Source of the DNA: Glebionis coronaria
Taxonomy: Eukaryota > Streptophyta > Magnoliopsida > Asterales > Asteraceae
Direction: 5' to 3'
Assembly (NCBI GenBank): GCA_025667525.1
Contig: CM046878.1
Span: 79,029,696 to 79,093,695, forward strand
DNA: 64,000 nt
In this document: positions 33,106-44,598 of the stretch, piece after piece
Position numbering within the stretch: position 1 is the first letter of the stretch
How the letters are laid out: each line of letters begins with the position of its first letter
Notes under the pieces: generated by a model
The model's database searches: none
What the model saw: only the letters and a program-made list of their open reading frames with translations
Told to the model about the DNA's origin: nothing
Position numbers and translations under genes: made by a program

Positions 33106-36100
33106 CCGGAAATCGCTCGATGCTCCGAAATTTCGTCAGCAAGTTTCTTGGTACGGTTAAATTTGGAAATGATCATATAGCAAAGATTATGGGGTATGGT
33201 GAATATCAGATTGGAAACGTGACGATTTCTAGGGTATACTATGTAGAAGGTCTTGGTCATAACTTATTCTCAGTAGGACAGTTTTGTGATTCCAACCTTG
33301 AGGTTGCTTTTCGACAACACACTTGTTTCATCCGCAACTTGGAAGGAAAAGATTTGTTGAAGGGATCTCGTGGTGCAAATCTTTATACTTTGTCCTTACA
33401 AGACATGATGGCCGCTTCTCCAGTATGTCTTCTCTCTAAAGCTTCTAAGACCAAGTCATGGTTATGGCATCGCAGATTATCTCATCTTAATTTTGATGCT
33501 ATTAATCATCTGGCTAAAAACGAGTTAGTTCGTGGTCTTCCAAAGCTTAAATTTCACAAGGACCATTTATGTTCCGCGTGTTCAAGGGGGAAAAGTACCA
33601 AGAAATCTTACAAGCCCAAAGCTGAAGACACCAATCAAGAAAAACTTCATCTTTTGCATATGGATCTTTGTGGGCCGATGAGAACTGAAAGTGTGAGCGG
33701 TAAGAAATTCATTCTGGTTATTGTGGATGATTTCTCAAGGTTTACATGGGTTAGATTTTTACGTACAAAGGATGAAGCACCGAAGGCTATCATTACTTTT
33801 CTGAAGTTCATCCAGGTACGTTTGAATACCACTGTCCGCCGTATTCGTACAGACAATGGTACAGAGTTCGTCAACCAGACTCTTCGTGATTATTATGAAG
33901 GAGTTGGTATATCACATGAAACATCCGCTGCACGCACTCCACAACAAAACGGTGTCGTTGAAAGACGGAATCGTACACTTATGGAAGCTGCTAGGACCAT
34001 GCTTATTTATGCGAACGCTCCATTGTTCTTGTGGGCAGAGGCTATTTCTACTGCATGTTTCACCCAAAACCGTTCTATCATTCGGAAACGCCATGGAAAA
34101 ACACCTTATGAGCTTCTACATGACCGCAAACCCGATGTTTCATTTTTCCATGTGTTTGGTGCCCTGTGTTATCCAAACATCAATAGTGAGAACTTGGGTA
34201 AGCTTCAACCAAAAGCCGATATAGGTATTTTCATTGGTTACTCACCGTCCAAAAGAGCATACCGAATCTATAACCGTCGTCTTGGCAAGATTGTAGAAAC
34301 TATGGACGCAGATTTCGACGAGCTGACAGCAATGGCTTCTGAGCAACACAGCTCTGAACCCGCGCTTCATGAGATGGGAACCGGTGCTATAAGTTCCGGA
34401 TTAGTTCCCAATAATCCTACTTCTACATCATTTTTACCACCATCAAGGCCCGAGTGGGATAAACTGTTTCAACTGTTGTTTGATGAATTCTTCGATCCCC
34501 CGACTGATGAAGTTCCAGCACCTGTAGTAATTGCTCCAATACCTGAAGTGGTTGCTCAAGTTAATGAACCTTTATCTAATGCATCTACAATTCACATTGA
34601 ACCGGATGCACCTTCACCAAGTGATTCTCAAACTACACCTGAATCATCACCCCTACTTGTGCCTAATGATGTAGAAGAGGATACTACTGATCATGACTTG
34701 GAATATGCTCACTTGCAAGAGCTTCCTTTCTTTGGTGTAGCGATCCCTGAAAACCCTTCAGCCGCGTCTACCTCAGAAGAAGCTCCTTCTATTGTTCACT
34801 CCAGACCACCTAGGATTGAAAACCATAGCACTAAATGGACAAAAGATCACCCAATTAGGAATGTTATTGGAAATCTAGATAGACCAGTCTCTACACGCCA
34901 TCAATTACAAGAGAGTGCACTTTATTGTTACTTTGATGCATTTCTCTCTGAAGTTGAACCCAAAAATTGGCAGCAGGCTATGACCCAATCATCTTGGATT
35001 GAAGCTATGCAGGAGGAACTCAATGAATTCAAACGACTAGAAGTATGGGAATTGGTTCCTCGCCCTGACAAGGTTAACATCCTTACTTTGTTATGGGTTT
35101 ATAAGGTTAAACTTGATGAGATGGGTGCGGTATTGAAGAATAAAGCTAGATTGGTCGCTAGAGGATATAAACAAGCCTTGGGTATAGACTTTGAGGAATC
35201 TTTTGCTCCTGTGGCTAGATTGGAGGCGATTAGACTATTCCTTGCGTTTGCTGCTCATATGAACATGATCGTCTATCAAATGGATGTGAAGACGGCATTT
35301 TTGAACGGTGAACTAAGGGAAGAAGTTTATGTTAGTCAACCGGATGGGTTCGTCAGTACGGAGTCTCCTAATCATGTGTACAAGCTTAAGAAGGCTCTTT
35401 ATGGGTTGAAACAAGCTCCACGCGCGTGGTATGATCTCCTGTCAACATATCTCATGTCGGAAGGCTTCTCCAAAGGCAAAGTGGACCCCACTCTATTCAC
35501 TCTCAAGGACGGCAACGACATGCTTCTGGTACAAATTTATGTTGATGATATAATATTTGCTGCCACTAACATAGAATTGTCTAAACAATTTGAGAAGATA
35601 ATGTCCACACGCTTTCAGATGTCGATGATGGGAAAAATCTCATTTTTCTTAGGATTACAGATTTCTCAGAATCCCAGAGGCATCTTTATAAATCAATCCA
35701 AATATGCTCTAGAATCACTTAAGAAATATAACTTTGAGAATTGTGACCCCGTAGACACTCCAATGGTGGAGAAATCCAAGTTAGATGAAGATAGGAATGG
35801 GACTATTGTCGATCCAAAACTTTACCGTGGGATGATCGGCACCCTTCTATATCTGACTGCTAGCAGGCCTGATTTGCAATTTGCTGTATGCATGTGTGCC
35901 CGGTATCAGGCTCGGCCTACCGAAAAGCACCTACATGTTGTGAAAAGGATCTTTCGGTATCTAAAAGGAACACTTCATCGTGGTCTATGGTATCCGAAAG
36001 ATTCCTCGATTGCTTTAATATCATACGCAGATGCCGATCATGCTGGATGTCAAGATACGAGGCGTAGCACTTCTGGATCTGTGCAACTCCTAGGAGATAG

Positions 36101-36521
36101 ATTGATCAGTTGGTCTTCAAAAAGGCAGAAAAGCGCTGCAATATCAAGCACGGAGGCTGAATACATCGCCATGTCCGGTTGTTGTGCTCAAGTCCTTTGG
36201 ATGAGATCACAATTAACTGACTACGGTCTTGGATTTAATAAAATCCCGATGTATTGTGATAACAAGAGCGCCATTGCCCTTTGCTGCAACTATGTTCAAC
36301 ACTCCCGGGCCAAGCACATAGACATTCGCTACCATTTCATCAAGGAGCAGGTGGAGAACGGAGTGATCGAGCTGTATTTTGTCACTACTGAGTACCAGCT
36401 GGCGGATATGTTCACCAAAGCCTTAGATCGAGGACGAATCGAGTTTTTAATCGACAAGCTTGGCATGAAATCATTCACTCCAGCGACTCTCAAAGAGTTG
36501 GCAGAAGAATCAGCTGAATAG
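33054..36521 (+). CDS. pol: Copia Pol: protease, integrase, reverse transcriptase, RNase H
   Basis: This is the enzyme polyprotein, ~1155 residues, in integrase-before-RT order. The protease motif [13 protein letters not shown] is at the very start, so the N-terminal protease residues and any start codon belong to the preceding frame. An integrase HHCC zinc domain begins [12 protein letters not shown] near residue 136 and has the CSACSRGKS pair. The catalytic triad is D in HMDLCGP (~203), D in RTDNGTEF (~267) and E in VVERRNRT (~303). Reverse transcriptase runs from about residue 680, with [34 protein letters not shown] and the catalytic YVDD near 830. RNase H follows with [19 protein letters not shown] and YCDNKSAI, ending near residue 1120. 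All key residues are present and there is no internal stop. Confidence 0.95.
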   Translation: MVQIILWYLDSGCSKHMTGNRSMLRNFVSKFLGTVKFGNDHIAKIMGYGEYQIGNVTISRVYYVEGLGHNLFSVGQFCDSNLEVAFRQHTCFIRNLEGKDLLKGSRGANLYTLSLQDMMAASPVCLLSKASKTKSWLWHRRLSHLNFDAINHLAKNELVRGLPKLKFHKDHLCSACSRGKSTKKSYKPKAEDTNQEKLHLLHMDLCGPMRTESVSGKKFILVIVDDFSRFTWVRFLRTKDEAPKAIITFLKFIQVRLNTTVRRIRTDNGTEFVNQTLRDYYEGVGISHETSAARTPQQNGVVERRNRTLMEAARTMLIYANAPLFLWAEAISTACFTQNRSIIRKRHGKTPYELLHDRKPDVSFFHVFGALCYPNINSENLGKLQPKADIGIFIGYSPSKRAYRIYNRRLGKIVETMDADFDELTAMASEQHSSEPALHEMGTGAISSGLVPNNPTSTSFLPPSRPEWDKLFQLLFDEFFDPPTDEVPAPVVIAPIPEVVAQVNEPLSNASTIHIEPDAPSPSDSQTTPESSPLLVPNDVEEDTTDHDLEYAHLQELPFFGVAIPENPSAASTSEEAPSIVHSRPPRIENHSTKWTKDHPIRNVIGNLDRPVSTRHQLQESALYCYFDAFLSEVEPKNWQQAMTQSSWIEAMQEELNEFKRLEVWELVPRPDKVNILTLLWVYKVKLDEMGAVLKNKARLVARGYKQALGIDFEESFAPVARLEAIRLFLAFAAHMNMIVYQMDVKTAFLNGELREEVYVSQPDGFVSTESPNHVYKLKKALYGLKQAPRAWYDLLSTYLMSEGFSKGKVDPTLFTLKDGNDMLLVQIYVDDIIFAATNIELSKQFEKIMSTRFQMSMMGKISFFLGLQISQNPRGIFINQSKYALESLKKYNFENCDPVDTPMVEKSKLDEDRNGTIVDPKLYRGMIGTLLYLTASRPDLQFAVCMCARYQARPTEKHLHVVKRIFRYLKGTLHRGLWYPKDSSIALISYADADHAGCQDTRRSTSGSVQLLGDRLISWSSKRQKSAAISSTEAEYIAMSGCCAQVLWMRSQLTDYGLGFNKIPMYCDNKSAIALCCNYVQHSRAKHIDIRYHFIKEQVENGVIELYFVTTEYQLADMFTKALDRGRIEFLIDKLGMKSFTPATLKELAEESAE

Positions 36522-38414
36522 TCGTGGTAAACTATTCAGAGTATCCTTTGGTTGTGATCATGTATATTATCGTAAATATATAAACCACAAAAAGAAAATA
36601 CAAAAATATAAAACCAACAAAAACCATAAAAAATATAAAACCTAGAAAAACCATAAAAATTATAAAATCAAGAAAAACCAAAAATATTTTTCGTTTTAAA
36701 ACGGGCATGTCTTTTAGTACGGTAATATTTACGGCCTTAGAAATGTCGATCAATATTGACACGGTGCCATAAATAGAGTCCGTATAAAAGTTGTACATTT
36801 TTTAAAACATGCCCATAATGGCTTGTAGTTATTTCAGACTGCAACCTGGTTTTCATATTAAAGTCACGTATTTCCTTGGAAAACGTTGGCTCAGAACGGG
36901 AATTAATTTTCTCGGGCGTGATTTACAAGCCAAATCATGCAAAGGGATCAAGTTTACTTTATAACTTGGTCTAACACGAATTTGTGTACGTCTCAGTGCA
37001 TTAATTTGTTAAAATAAGAGAAATCTTATTGACACCACGAATCAAACTTTTTCAAGAGATAAATTGGAAATGCTTTCATCAATATCTGACTCTTTAAACA
37101 ATGACTACAGCTCTTTAAATAGAAAACGGGTCATCGTTTAAGGGGGAGAAAATATTAAAATCATCTTCGTCATTAAAATTGATCTTCAAAAGTGATTGTG
37201 AAAATTAAGGGCTACATGGTATTTGAGTGGTTTTGCTTTAGAAAATGACTTGTGTTCGTTCTAAGTGATAGGCATGGCTTTTAGATATAGGAGATATGCT
37301 AACAGATTGCGTTTGCTAAGTTGTGTGTACGTATAACAAGAGTTAGGTGAAATGAAAAATTTAGAAACAAAAAGGAAAAGTATAGATAATAGAGGGACTA
37401 AAAGTGAGATTTATTGGAACTAGTCAAAATTGACCTAAGTCAAAAATCAAACACCCCGCCCCTCACTTTCTACATTCACTGTTTCTATTTCATACTTGCC
37501 GCCATTGTTGCTTAATCACACACAAACTCTTACAAGCATCTTGTCTGATCATTCCTTCGTGTTCATTCACTAAATAAGGTAATTAACATCATATTTTAAC
37601 TTATGAATTCGTCTAAATCGCCATCTATATCCCCTTAATTAAATCGGATAATTAACATTTTCAGATTTAGGGTTTATTCCTTAATTAGGGTTAATTAACT
37701 AGGGATTTGTGGTGGGTTTTGTGCGGATTAGCAAGATATGATGTTTACATGCCTTAGATTGCCTTAGAAATGCACAAACGCGTTTAGAATTGATCATCTT
37801 TGGCTGTGTTTGAAAAGTTCCGGATGAACTAGGATAAGAACTTCCGAATGAAGGATTTCTTCTGAAAAACTTCCGAATGAGGAAGTTCCGAATGAAGGAC
37901 TTCCGAATGAAGGAAGTTCCGAATGAAGAACTTCCGAATGAAGGAAGTTCCGAATGAAGAACTTCCGAATGAAGGAAGTTCCGAATGAAGAACTTCCGGA
38001 TGAAGGAAGTTCCGAATGAAGAACTTCCGGATGAAGGAAGTTCCGAATGAAGGAATGTTCCGGATGAAGGAAGTTCCGAATGAAGAACTTCCGGATGAAG
38101 GAAGTTCCGAATGAAGAACTTCCGGATGAAGGAAGTTCCGAATGAAGAACTTCCGGATGAAGGAAGTTCCGAATGAAGAACTTCCGGATGAAGAAGTTCC
38201 GAATGAGGAGAAGTTCCGAATGAGGAAAAGTTCCGGATGAAGATGTTCCGAATGAGGAAAAGTTCCGGATGAAGAGTTTGATTATTATTGCTTGCATGAT
38301 ATATATGTACTTGTTGTTTTATCTTATGAAATGTGTTATGCTTAGAAGTAAGAATGATATATATCTATATGCTTTTGTGCATCAACCTTTCATGTCTTAT
38401 CTTAAGCAGATACA
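36522..38414 (+). other. Copia spacer between pol and the extra ORF
   Basis: Non-coding spacer of 1.9 kb. It holds an AAAACC/ATAAAA-rich stretch at 36570-36690, an internal polypurine copy TTTAAGGGGGAGAA at 37137-37150, and a pyrimidine-rich leader-like stretch at 37445-37575. A GT donor-like site (AAGGTAATT at 37579), the second TTCCG array, and an acceptor-like ...TTAAGCAG ending at 38409 follow, six bases before the ATG of the next ORF. The splice sites are inference. Confidence 0.55.
37816..38277 (+). repeat. Second TTCCG array of copia
   Basis: About 30 cores of TTCCG(G/A)ATGA. The dominant higher-order unit is 31 bases and alternates GGAAGTTCCGAATGAA with GAACTTCCGGATGAA. It resembles the leader array (TTCCGGATCAAG) but has ATGAA in place of ATCAA, so the two arrays have been homogenised separately. 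The long minus-strand ORF across it is a by-product of the repeat. Confidence 0.85.
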
Positions 38415-41090
38415 ATGACTAATCCAACAGTACAAGCAATCCAAGAATCTAGAGAAGCCGACATTGCTAAAGCACGAACACTTAAGTTTATACCCAACAA
38501 CTATCGGCTGAAGCAAGTCTCTAAATCCACTCACCATGGTTTTAAGGTCGCCATAGCCATTCTCGATAACTCTCATTTCAAGAACGCCCTTAGGAATACA
38601 GCCTCGGTGCCTTATGAGTATATGTTTGAATTTTGGGCAACTAAGGAAATCACTTCGAACAAGATCACCTTCACCATCGACAACAAGCAGCAGACACTCA
38701 CCGTTTCAGACTTCCGTAAGATTCTTGGTATACGGGATACACCCAAGGGCATGTCATTCTCGAGGGATCCCACTAAAGATGAACTCGTGGAGTTATTTGA
38801 CGCACTTGGATGTCCGGAAATACGAGTTGCATCTGAGTTTACCACTGCTAAGGTGGGACAACCTTGGAGAGCGTTGATGGGTATTCTCAGTAAATGTCTT
38901 ACACCAAAAACGAGTGGCCATGATGCTTTGCGCAGTCCAATAATCAACCTCTTCTATGGCATGTACAAAGCCGCAAATTCAGATTATGCTTTGTTGATAT
39001 GGGAAGAATTCACCTTTCAACTCTTCTACAACAAGAAGCTGAAGACAAACTTCTTTCTTTATCCTCGGTTTATTAAGCTTATCATAAATTATTTTATGAA
39101 GCTTGATGCTACTATTGATAGGCGTGCAGGAGGTCGCTATCACACTGAAGAAGCTGATGATACTGTAGATCTGAGGCATGAAGGACCGTCTATTGGTGTG
39201 ATTCCGGGTCCTATTCCTGATTACCTTCTGTCTGACAAAATCAAAGGTTCTGCTGATTACAAGCTACTGCAGATAGAGATCAAGAGGCTGAAAGCAAACC
39301 TTCAGACTGGAGAAGACTCGTCCACAACGGTTAAGAGTAAAGGTAAACGCAAACAACCAGCAGCGTTACCTGAACCCGAACCCAAGAAGAAGAAGACAGA
39401 GGGTAAGAAGGGAAAGGGTAAGGATGAGATGCGTTTACGTGATGAAGAAGATATTGTTGATCCTGCTCTTGATAAAACCGAGCAACAAATGATGAAGATT
39501 GCTATTAAAAGGAGTAGGAAAGATACTGGAGGTAGTGGTTCAGGGGCAAGGGTAGATATTGAGGATGAGTACGTAGAACCAGATGATGTTGATGAGTTTG
39601 GGTCACCTGAACACTATTCCACTTCGAAGGAGCCATCAATCCCTATTTCAGCAAGTGTGGAAAAGGAACCTGTTGCTCCTACGATCATGGTGACAACTCA
39701 ACCTCCACCCATACAACCCTTAACAACCAGACCGGCCTCAACACCATTTCTTCAACCACCGATAATTCCCATCCTTAGCACCGCAGTAACAACCGAGCCT
39801 ATTCAGTCAACCCAGAGCAGCTCTGCAACATCTGCAATGGCTGCATTAGTGATGGCCGAAATGTTTGACAAACATGTGGACACTCACAAACGCGAAATGG
39901 ATGAACTTCGCCAAGAGTTGCAAAGACGAGCTCAAAGGGAAGAAGCATCTCAGAAAGCCCAAGAGGAGATGATTGCTAGGTTCGCTTCAGATATGGAGTT
40001 GACTCGAAAAGCACATGCGGAAGAACTTGCTCGGGTTAAGCAGGCTGAGGCTGATAAGCATGCTGCACGCATTACCAGACTTCAAGCGATGAGGGATAAA
40101 TATAAGGAACAAAAAGAAGCACTTGAAGCATCTGTGAAAGAAAGAGTGCAAGAATCCGTTGAATCCTTAATGCCTAAACTTCGCGATGAGTTGAAGACAC
40201 TTGCTGCTGACAACTTGATGGTCAAATCATCCAACCCTTCAGAAGCCGCCTACAAGATTGCTTATGACCTGACGGATTTTGAATTGAAGAAGATCCTTAA
40301 GGCTCGTATGGTGGAACTTGGGTCGTTTGATAAGTCGAGGATTCAACGGGCTCTATATAAATCCCTGAATGATGCTATCATGGAGGATGATAGATTATTC
40401 AAGACGTTTGGAAGTGTGGTACCATATCACATCTTACCTGAGGAAGAAAGGGAAGAGAGTGAAGAAGAGGGTACGGGTGCAGAAGAGGAAGAAGAAGAAG
40501 AAGAAGGAGAAAAGGATGATGAGGGTGGTGATGATGATGAGGATGATGACGATGATGACGATGATGAGGATGATGATGATGGCGATGATGGTGGTGATGA
40601 GAATCAGGAGAGTGCTAAGGGTAGTAACGGGGATGACAATCAGGATGATGATGGGGGTGAACAACCGAAAGAGGGAGACAAGGTTACCAGCTCCAAGAAG
40701 ACTGCTACTAAGACTGGAACCAAGTCCACAAAAGATGCAGCACAGAAGGACAAATCGACATCCTCAGAATCAAGACGAACTAAGTGGCGCCACGATGTAA
40801 ATGCCACTACAGCGTCTTCGGCTCCCGGTATCTCTATCGCTGTATCTTTACCTATTACCACTAACCCCATTAGTTCTGTTGTTGTTGCTCCTGTGATCGC
40901 AGAATCAGTGACGGAACCCGAAGCTGCACAACACTCACCAGTTCACGACACTGCTGAAATGCCTGAAACTGAACCAACAGATGTTCGCACTTCAACTCCT
41001 CAACAACAAGCTCAACAATCTACGGTTCCTGAACCAAGCATACGAAATTGGGAAGACACGTTGGAGATAGACGAGTCTGCACCACCATAA
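38415..41090 (+). CDS. Extra copia ORF downstream of pol, N-terminal part (unknown function)
   Basis: This is an 891-residue ORF starting MTNPTVQAIQ, with a plausible ATG context (ATACAATG). Residues 1-235 look globular and contain TVSDFRKILGI and FFLYPRFIKLIINYFM. Around 305-340 there is a strongly basic region (KSKGKRKQ, PKKKKTEGKKGKGK) that could be a nuclear localisation signal. Residues 380-490 are Pro/Thr-rich, 494-605 form a charged coiled coil, and 675-740 are almost entirely Glu/Asp. I see no signal peptide or membrane segment, so the env-like label often used for ORFs in this place is not supported. Similar proteins follow pol in other Asteraceae copia elements. It ends at a single TAA and the same frame reopens at once. 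Confidence 0.75.
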   Translation: MTNPTVQAIQESREADIAKARTLKFIPNNYRLKQVSKSTHHGFKVAIAILDNSHFKNALRNTASVPYEYMFEFWATKEITSNKITFTIDNKQQTLTVSDFRKILGIRDTPKGMSFSRDPTKDELVELFDALGCPEIRVASEFTTAKVGQPWRALMGILSKCLTPKTSGHDALRSPIINLFYGMYKAANSDYALLIWEEFTFQLFYNKKLKTNFFLYPRFIKLIINYFMKLDATIDRRAGGRYHTEEADDTVDLRHEGPSIGVIPGPIPDYLLSDKIKGSADYKLLQIEIKRLKANLQTGEDSSTTVKSKGKRKQPAALPEPEPKKKKTEGKKGKGKDEMRLRDEEDIVDPALDKTEQQMMKIAIKRSRKDTGGSGSGARVDIEDEYVEPDDVDEFGSPEHYSTSKEPSIPISASVEKEPVAPTIMVTTQPPPIQPLTTRPASTPFLQPPIIPILSTAVTTEPIQSTQSSSATSAMAALVMAEMFDKHVDTHKREMDELRQELQRRAQREEASQKAQEEMIARFASDMELTRKAHAEELARVKQAEADKHAARITRLQAMRDKYKEQKEALEASVKERVQESVESLMPKLRDELKTLAADNLMVKSSNPSEAAYKIAYDLTDFELKKILKARMVELGSFDKSRIQRALYKSLNDAIMEDDRLFKTFGSVVPYHILPEEEREESEEEGTGAEEEEEEEEGEKDDEGGDDDEDDDDDDDDEDDDDGDDGGDENQESAKGSNGDDNQDDDGGEQPKEGDKVTSSKKTATKTGTKSTKDAAQKDKSTSSESRRTKWRHDVNATTASSAPGISIAVSLPITTNPISSVVVAPVIAESVTEPEAAQHSPVHDTAEMPETEPTDVRTSTPQQQAQQSTVPEPSIRNWEDTLEIDESAPP

Positions 41091-42350
41091 GCTTGGATCA
41101 CGGCAGCAGCACAATATGATCCGATCACAGACGCTGACAAAGATGTGTTGTATCTCCGTATCCGAAGTCCGATTGACTTATGTGCATTTTTTGCTCATGA
41201 GTATAAGACTTCGGTTACTCCATCCTTGGTCAAGAAAGCGCTGAAAGATAAGAGACTGCGTGCCAAAACCCGATTAACTCGAATGGAGTTCGAGTACTAT
41301 GCCGATGAGATCTTGAAGGCTCTGAAAACCGTTCAACGGCCAGGTCTTCATGAATCAGAAAGAGCTCCACCTCCAATGGATCCTGCTCAAGATAATCAGA
41401 TTGCTCTTGACTTCTTCGTCACCAACGATCTTGTGTATCTACTGAAGGGGTCATCAAAGTACGCAACATCCCTGACATTGCTGAAAGCTGCCAACTGGGG
41501 GACAATACCCTTTATCGAGGAAAAGGTAAACAGACTCTGGGTCCCTAAGATAAATCATAATTATGATATGTATGCTGTCATAGGTGCATCTCATTGGGAC
41601 GAACGAGTTCGAAGGGCGTACAGGGGTTGCTGCTTGGTTAATTCTGGAAGCAATGTTAGATCCGACATCCGCATCTCCAGCATCTTAGGAATGAAAACTG
41701 AAGCCAAGAACGGCTATTATCATGTGACGGAGATTCGCTTGAAAAGGGAGGATGACAGGGAATACAAAATCCAGCAAGGAGATTTTTCCATCATTCGCCT
41801 TGAGGATATCGAAGATATGCTGCTTCTGATGACCAGAGATCAACTTACACACATTCCTCGTGAAGACCTGATTGCTTTAAATACAGCACTTCGTATGTTC
41901 ACACGAAGCGTTGTCATCAAGTCACGAGTTGAAGATCTTCAGTTGGGAGTCGAAAGCTATCAGAGGAAGCTCAATTTAACCCGTCCTGTGAATCAAGTGT
42001 TACCTCAACATGTAGAAAGATGTCCCTATACCGGCATTTCTGTCCCGAATTACGGCATTTTCTACTTGAACAGTCGAGGTTTGATGAAGTTTATGAGGGT
42101 GGGGGAGCTTCACAAGTATAGTGATGGAACTCTTATACAAGTCAGAGGTAAGTTGGAGCATCTGAACTCGGGTGGGACTCTGCCAGAGATGACGGAGGAT
42201 TGGCATCCGGGTTACCGGCAGATGGCGAAGTACGTGATCAAGAAGATTGATCAAAAGCTCCGGGAACGTAGATTGATGAGGATCTTGGAAAGATTCGTGG
42301 GTGGTAGACCATATGGAGTGCACTACAGGACACTGCAACGATCCATCTAA
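41091..42350 (+). CDS. Extra copia ORF downstream of pol, C-terminal part after an in-frame TAA
   Basis: The frame continues directly from 38415-41090 across TAA at 41088-41090 for 419 codons; its first ATG is only at 41283. The sequence is coherent on both sides of the stop, so this is best read as the second half of one ~1310-residue protein that is now truncated or made by read-through. Conserved-looking blocks are YLRIRSPIDLCAFFAHEY at the start, ASHWDERVRRAY in the middle, VEDLQLGVESYQRKLNLTRP near residue 300, and RRLMRILERFVGGRPYG at the end. The last two blocks are widespread in retroelement proteins of Asteraceae, but I know of no assigned activity. Confidence 0.72.
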   Translation, partial: AWITAAAQYDPITDADKDVLYLRIRSPIDLCAFFAHEYKTSVTPSLVKKALKDKRLRAKTRLTRMEFEYYADEILKALKTVQRPGLHESERAPPPMDPAQDNQIALDFFVTNDLVYLLKGSSKYATSLTLLKAANWGTIPFIEEKVNRLWVPKINHNYDMYAVIGASHWDERVRRAYRGCCLVNSGSNVRSDIRISSILGMKTEAKNGYYHVTEIRLKREDDREYKIQQGDFSIIRLEDIEDMLLLMTRDQLTHIPREDLIALNTALRMFTRSVVIKSRVEDLQLGVESYQRKLNLTRPVNQVLPQHVERCPYTGISVPNYGIFYLNSRGLMKFMRVGELHKYSDGTLIQVRGKLEHLNSGGTLPEMTEDWHPGYRQMAKYVIKKIDQKLRERRLMRILERFVGGRPYGVHYRTLQRSI

Positions 42351-43534
42351 TGGGTCGTACATTTCAGGTCACTCTATATTGGTTTTCAATTGTGAATATG
42401 TAAATTTGTGAATAATGTGCTTGAATGGCTTGGTGTAGTGTTAAGGTATGATAATTTTTCAAGAATTTCTCATGAGATTCTAAATCTTTCAAAATATGTC
42501 ATACCAAAGCACTACAACTATCCCTTATTAACTTAAGGGGGAGCAATAACTTGTTCTATGGCCAAACATCGATTTCATTTTTACCCAAAGACCGGTTAAT
42601 CCATTCAATATCCCAAATATTAATGGTTAACATTTTGGATAAGGGGAGAAAATGGGATTAAGGAGACGTAAGTGATACTTGGCTAAAAGATGAAAAAGAC
42701 TTAAAGATTATCCAACTTAATATGTGTAAAGCACGTGTTAAGGGGGAGCGTTTTTTGATGAACAAAACACCTAAGGTACAAAACTTTTGATTTCAATATC
42801 ACAAGTACTTTAGGTGATTTTCAATGATTTTTCATGGTGGCAATTCCTTCCCAAAACACGCTTAATTCACGACGGATGTGGTGACAAAAGGGTGGTAGGA
42901 ATAGGTTAAGTCCAATGATTCATCAGAGCCGATGGAATCTTCCCAAGGACAATTCCCTAGATAGAATTAGAAGTCCTAGGAAAGATGGAGAAAGAATGTG
43001 AACGTAGCTGAATGCCGACCAAGTACTTAAGCTAGCACTGGAACAATCACAACAAGGTGCTAGTGATGACGTATTGGTAAGCATTGAAGGGGTTGAAGAA
43101 TGAAAAAGAAATGTAAAGATAAAGGGTGTAAAGAAAGAAGCCCTCCTTACAACTTTAGGCAGAAACCGGGTCAATACATATGATATTGAGGTCATTTTTG
43201 TTAATGATTCTCGGTATTGAAGAAAGACATCATGGACCCAGTGATGCAATGCACAACCCTTCCCCAGCTAACTCAAATATCTCTCAAAAGATATTTGTTT
43301 TAATCACACGGAGATCAACACGTTATCTATTGGTTTATTCACTCCGAATAAACTGGTATTGAAAAGGTGGCACTCCTCTCCAGCCATCGCTCACTAAATC
43401 AAAACGCACAATCGAGTCTAGAGCCAAGAGATCATCAAAAGTCTCATTAGGACACTTTCCATTTATTCCTTGCTTTCTCACACACTGTGAAAAGTAAGAG
43501 ATTTTCATGAGTCCTACGCAATATTCCTGTAATA

Positions 43535-43907
43535 TTGCCAGAACATCCGAGTAATACGTAAGTATTACAATGAAGATGGAAATCCTGCTTGAGCCAACAT
43601 CAAACAAGCTCATGGTAGGTTACACGTGCGGTTCTTTTAGAACCAATCTTGTGAAAAACTGGAAGGTAACAGTGGTTTAATTCTTAATTGAACTTAAACT
43701 CATTCCAGGCCTCTTCGCATTATCATATGATCTTGCCAGAACACTCAGAGTGACTCTTTATTGACCACAGTGACGAGTGGAAATCCTTCTAGTGTCAACA
43801 TCAAACAGCACTTGGTAGGTAACGTGCAAGATTCTTTATGAATTGAGCTCGTGACAACTGGAAAGCAACGATGGTGAAAATCTTAATTGAAATTCACTTG
43901 TTCCAGG
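43535..43907 (+). repeat. Diverged ~198-base direct repeat in the copia tail
   Basis: Copies at 43535-43710 and 43733-43907 share TTGCCAGAACA, GGAAATCCT, CAACATCAAACA, TTGGTAGGT-type, AACTGGAA and TTCCAGG blocks in the same order, with many substitutions and small indels between them. Confidence 0.6.
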
Positions 43908-44154
43908 TTTCATGAATTGACGGCTTTCAAATCACAAGGATAATTTATCCAAGTGATTCACTCTTTATGTTCGCAGTCAGCTTTGGACGGTCGAATAAAG
44001 AGAACGGGTTTACCCGCGAAATCCTGCCAGGAAGTTACTTAATTGAAACTATCCGTCACGGGTACGATATCTAATATCGTCCAACGGTCTTCACCGACCG
44101 GAGGTAAAATGCTACCGAATTAGAATAAAATGTTCAAAGCCATTTTATTCGTGT

Positions 44155-44262
44155 CGTTGCTGTGTACCTGTTAAAGACGGTGGCGATGCTGTGTACCTGT
44201 TGAAGACGGTGGCGTTGCTGAGTACCAGTGAAGACGGTGGTTTTGCGGTGTACCTGTAAAAG
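44155..44262 (+). repeat. Short tandem repeat in the copia tail
   Basis: Four imperfect copies of about 27-32 bases, each with TGCTGTGTACCTGTTAAAG-like and GACGGTGGC blocks; the last copy is shortened. Confidence 0.7.
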
Positions 44263-44598
44263 TCGTTCCCACATGCTTATGTCTTTTGCAACAAAGTTCA
44301 GCAAAATTCAAGAAAGTATAAGATGAAGTCTTCCGCTGTACCAAACTCTGAAGCTTTCGAGAATTCAATAAAAAGACGTAAGTGTGTGGAACATGAAGTC
44401 ACGAGGAGGCAAAGTTCACAAGAAAGGCAAAGATCGCACGTGAAAGGCCAAAGAACAATGCTATCAAGTCAAAGCCAAAAAGATCAAATCAACATATTCA
44501 CAACAAAAGAAAGAAAAGAAGAAAGGACTATGAGCTAAAGAACGAAGACTTAGTATAGTATGCTAGGTTTAGAACTTTGTAACGTGGAGTGACCTCCC

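Noticed and set aside
37794..38297. 167-codon minus-strand ORF across the second TTCCG array
   Set aside because: By-product of the tandem repeat, antisense to the element, with a repetitive product.
40434..40870. Two minus-strand ORFs of 76 codons opposite the acidic tract of the extra copia ORF
   Set aside because: Mirror of the GAT/GAA-rich coding repeat; hydrophobic product explained by antisense of Asp/Glu codons.
38415..41090. Calling the extra copia ORF an envelope gene
   Set aside because: No signal peptide, no membrane anchor and no cysteine pattern; position after pol alone is not enough.
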